A program made the translations under genes and the position numbers. This document shows positions 63,660-64,000 of a stretch of DNA of 64,000 bases, piece by piece (position 1 is the stretch's first letter; the number at the start of each line of letters is the position of its first letter). The stretch spans positions 22,842,501 to 22,906,500 of the forward strand of contig NC_092568.1 of assembly GCF_037975245.1 (NCBI RefSeq), in the 5' to 3' direction. This DNA is from Apostichopus japonicus. Its lineage: Eukaryota > Echinodermata > Holothuroidea > Aspidochirotida > Stichopodidae. Under the pieces are notes generated by a model that saw only the letters and a list, made by a program, of their open reading frames with translations, did no database searches and had not been told where the DNA came from.

Positions 63660-64000
63660 CAGGGGTCCCTATAACTGGGGTGCATGAACCCCTAGGGGTG
63701 CTGGAGTCCATCCCAGGGGGTTCGTGAGACGTTTCTGAAAGTCAAATCTAGAGTACTTTTTGTTGAACTAAGATCTGATATATCATATCATTTAGTAATG
63801 TACAAAAGTGGTACCTATCGACAAACTCTTTTCGCGTTCCATACGCATATGTTGCCATATTAGTACCGTACCAGGCCTGTGACAAATAACTGAATTATGA
63901 AATAGACACAGGCTGTTATGCGCTATTATAGTATAATAATGACTCAGATCGTGTCTCGAAAAGTTGGGGGTTCGTGGACAACTCTGCATCCACAGGGGGT
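63660..64000. mobile_element. hAT-like element, one end only (runs off the window)
   Basis: Begins CAGGGGTCCCTATAACTGGG, followed by GTGCATGAACCCCTAGGGG, a terminus like that of hAT-type repeats (CAGGGGTCCCC...). The other end lies beyond the window. Confidence 0.55.

Larger units (their letters stand above)
61129..64000 (+). other. TMEM26-like intron 1 (open at window edge)
   Basis: 2.9 kb with two tandem repeats and the start of a hAT-like element. No second exon (expected to start near the equivalent of F-S-P-A) was recognised. Confidence 0.6.

Noticed and set aside
1-64000. CRISPR array, operon-type defence system or prophage
   Set aside because: The window is clearly animal nuclear DNA with spliced genes; no regularly spaced identical repeats with unique spacers were seen.

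Overview
This is animal nuclear DNA: long AT-rich non-coding stretches, short exons bounded by GT/AG splice sites, microsatellites, long G runs, and several retro- and DNA-transposon copies. The mix of a Penelope-like element, tRNA-derived SINE-like pieces and many short inverted-repeat elements with G/C-rich ends suggests a marine invertebrate, perhaps a non-vertebrate deuterostome such as an echinoderm. The species is a guess; the animal origin is not.

Three protein-coding genes can be supported. (1) On the minus strand, 42679 down to 15137, are the first four coding exons (140 codons) of a PACS (phosphofurin acidic cluster sorting protein) homologue. The exons are 88-126 nt, all splice phases agree, and they encode the cargo/adaptor-binding FBR domain. 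The rest of the gene lies beyond the left edge. (2) On the plus strand, 46759-53576, is a complete choline-transporter-like protein gene (SLC44/CTL, most like the SLC44A2/A4/A5 group), 727 codons in only two coding exons. (3) On the plus strand, 60938-61128, is the first coding exon of a TMEM26-like membrane protein gene that continues past the right edge.

Layout: 1-15136 is intron 4 of PACS (open to the left), holding a 5'-truncated Penelope-like element (1659-3020) with a GIY-YIG endonuclease and a hammerhead-ribozyme-like motif, plus tandem duplications. 15263-29754 is intron 3 (tRNA-like and SINE-like relics, an AT microsatellite). 29845-34467 is intron 2, holding a ~2.2 kb inverted-repeat element with a 412 bp hAT-type MITE nested in it. 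34556-42563 is intron 1 (tandem repeats). 42680-46758 separates the head-to-head PACS and SLC44 genes. 47405-52038 is the SLC44 intron, with two MITEs that have clear target-site duplications. 53577-60937 is the SLC44-TMEM26 intergenic stretch, crowded with inverted-repeat elements and a perfect 30 bp palindrome. 61129-64000 is intron 1 of the TMEM26-like gene, with a 22 bp minisatellite, a ~145 bp tandem repeat and one end of another hAT-like element.

The three genes do not form a known pathway. One loose link is that PACS proteins bind acidic, CK2-phosphorylated Ser/Asp clusters, and the neighbouring transporter starts with a Ser-Asp repeat of that type. No prokaryotic-style system, CRISPR array or intact RNA gene was seen.
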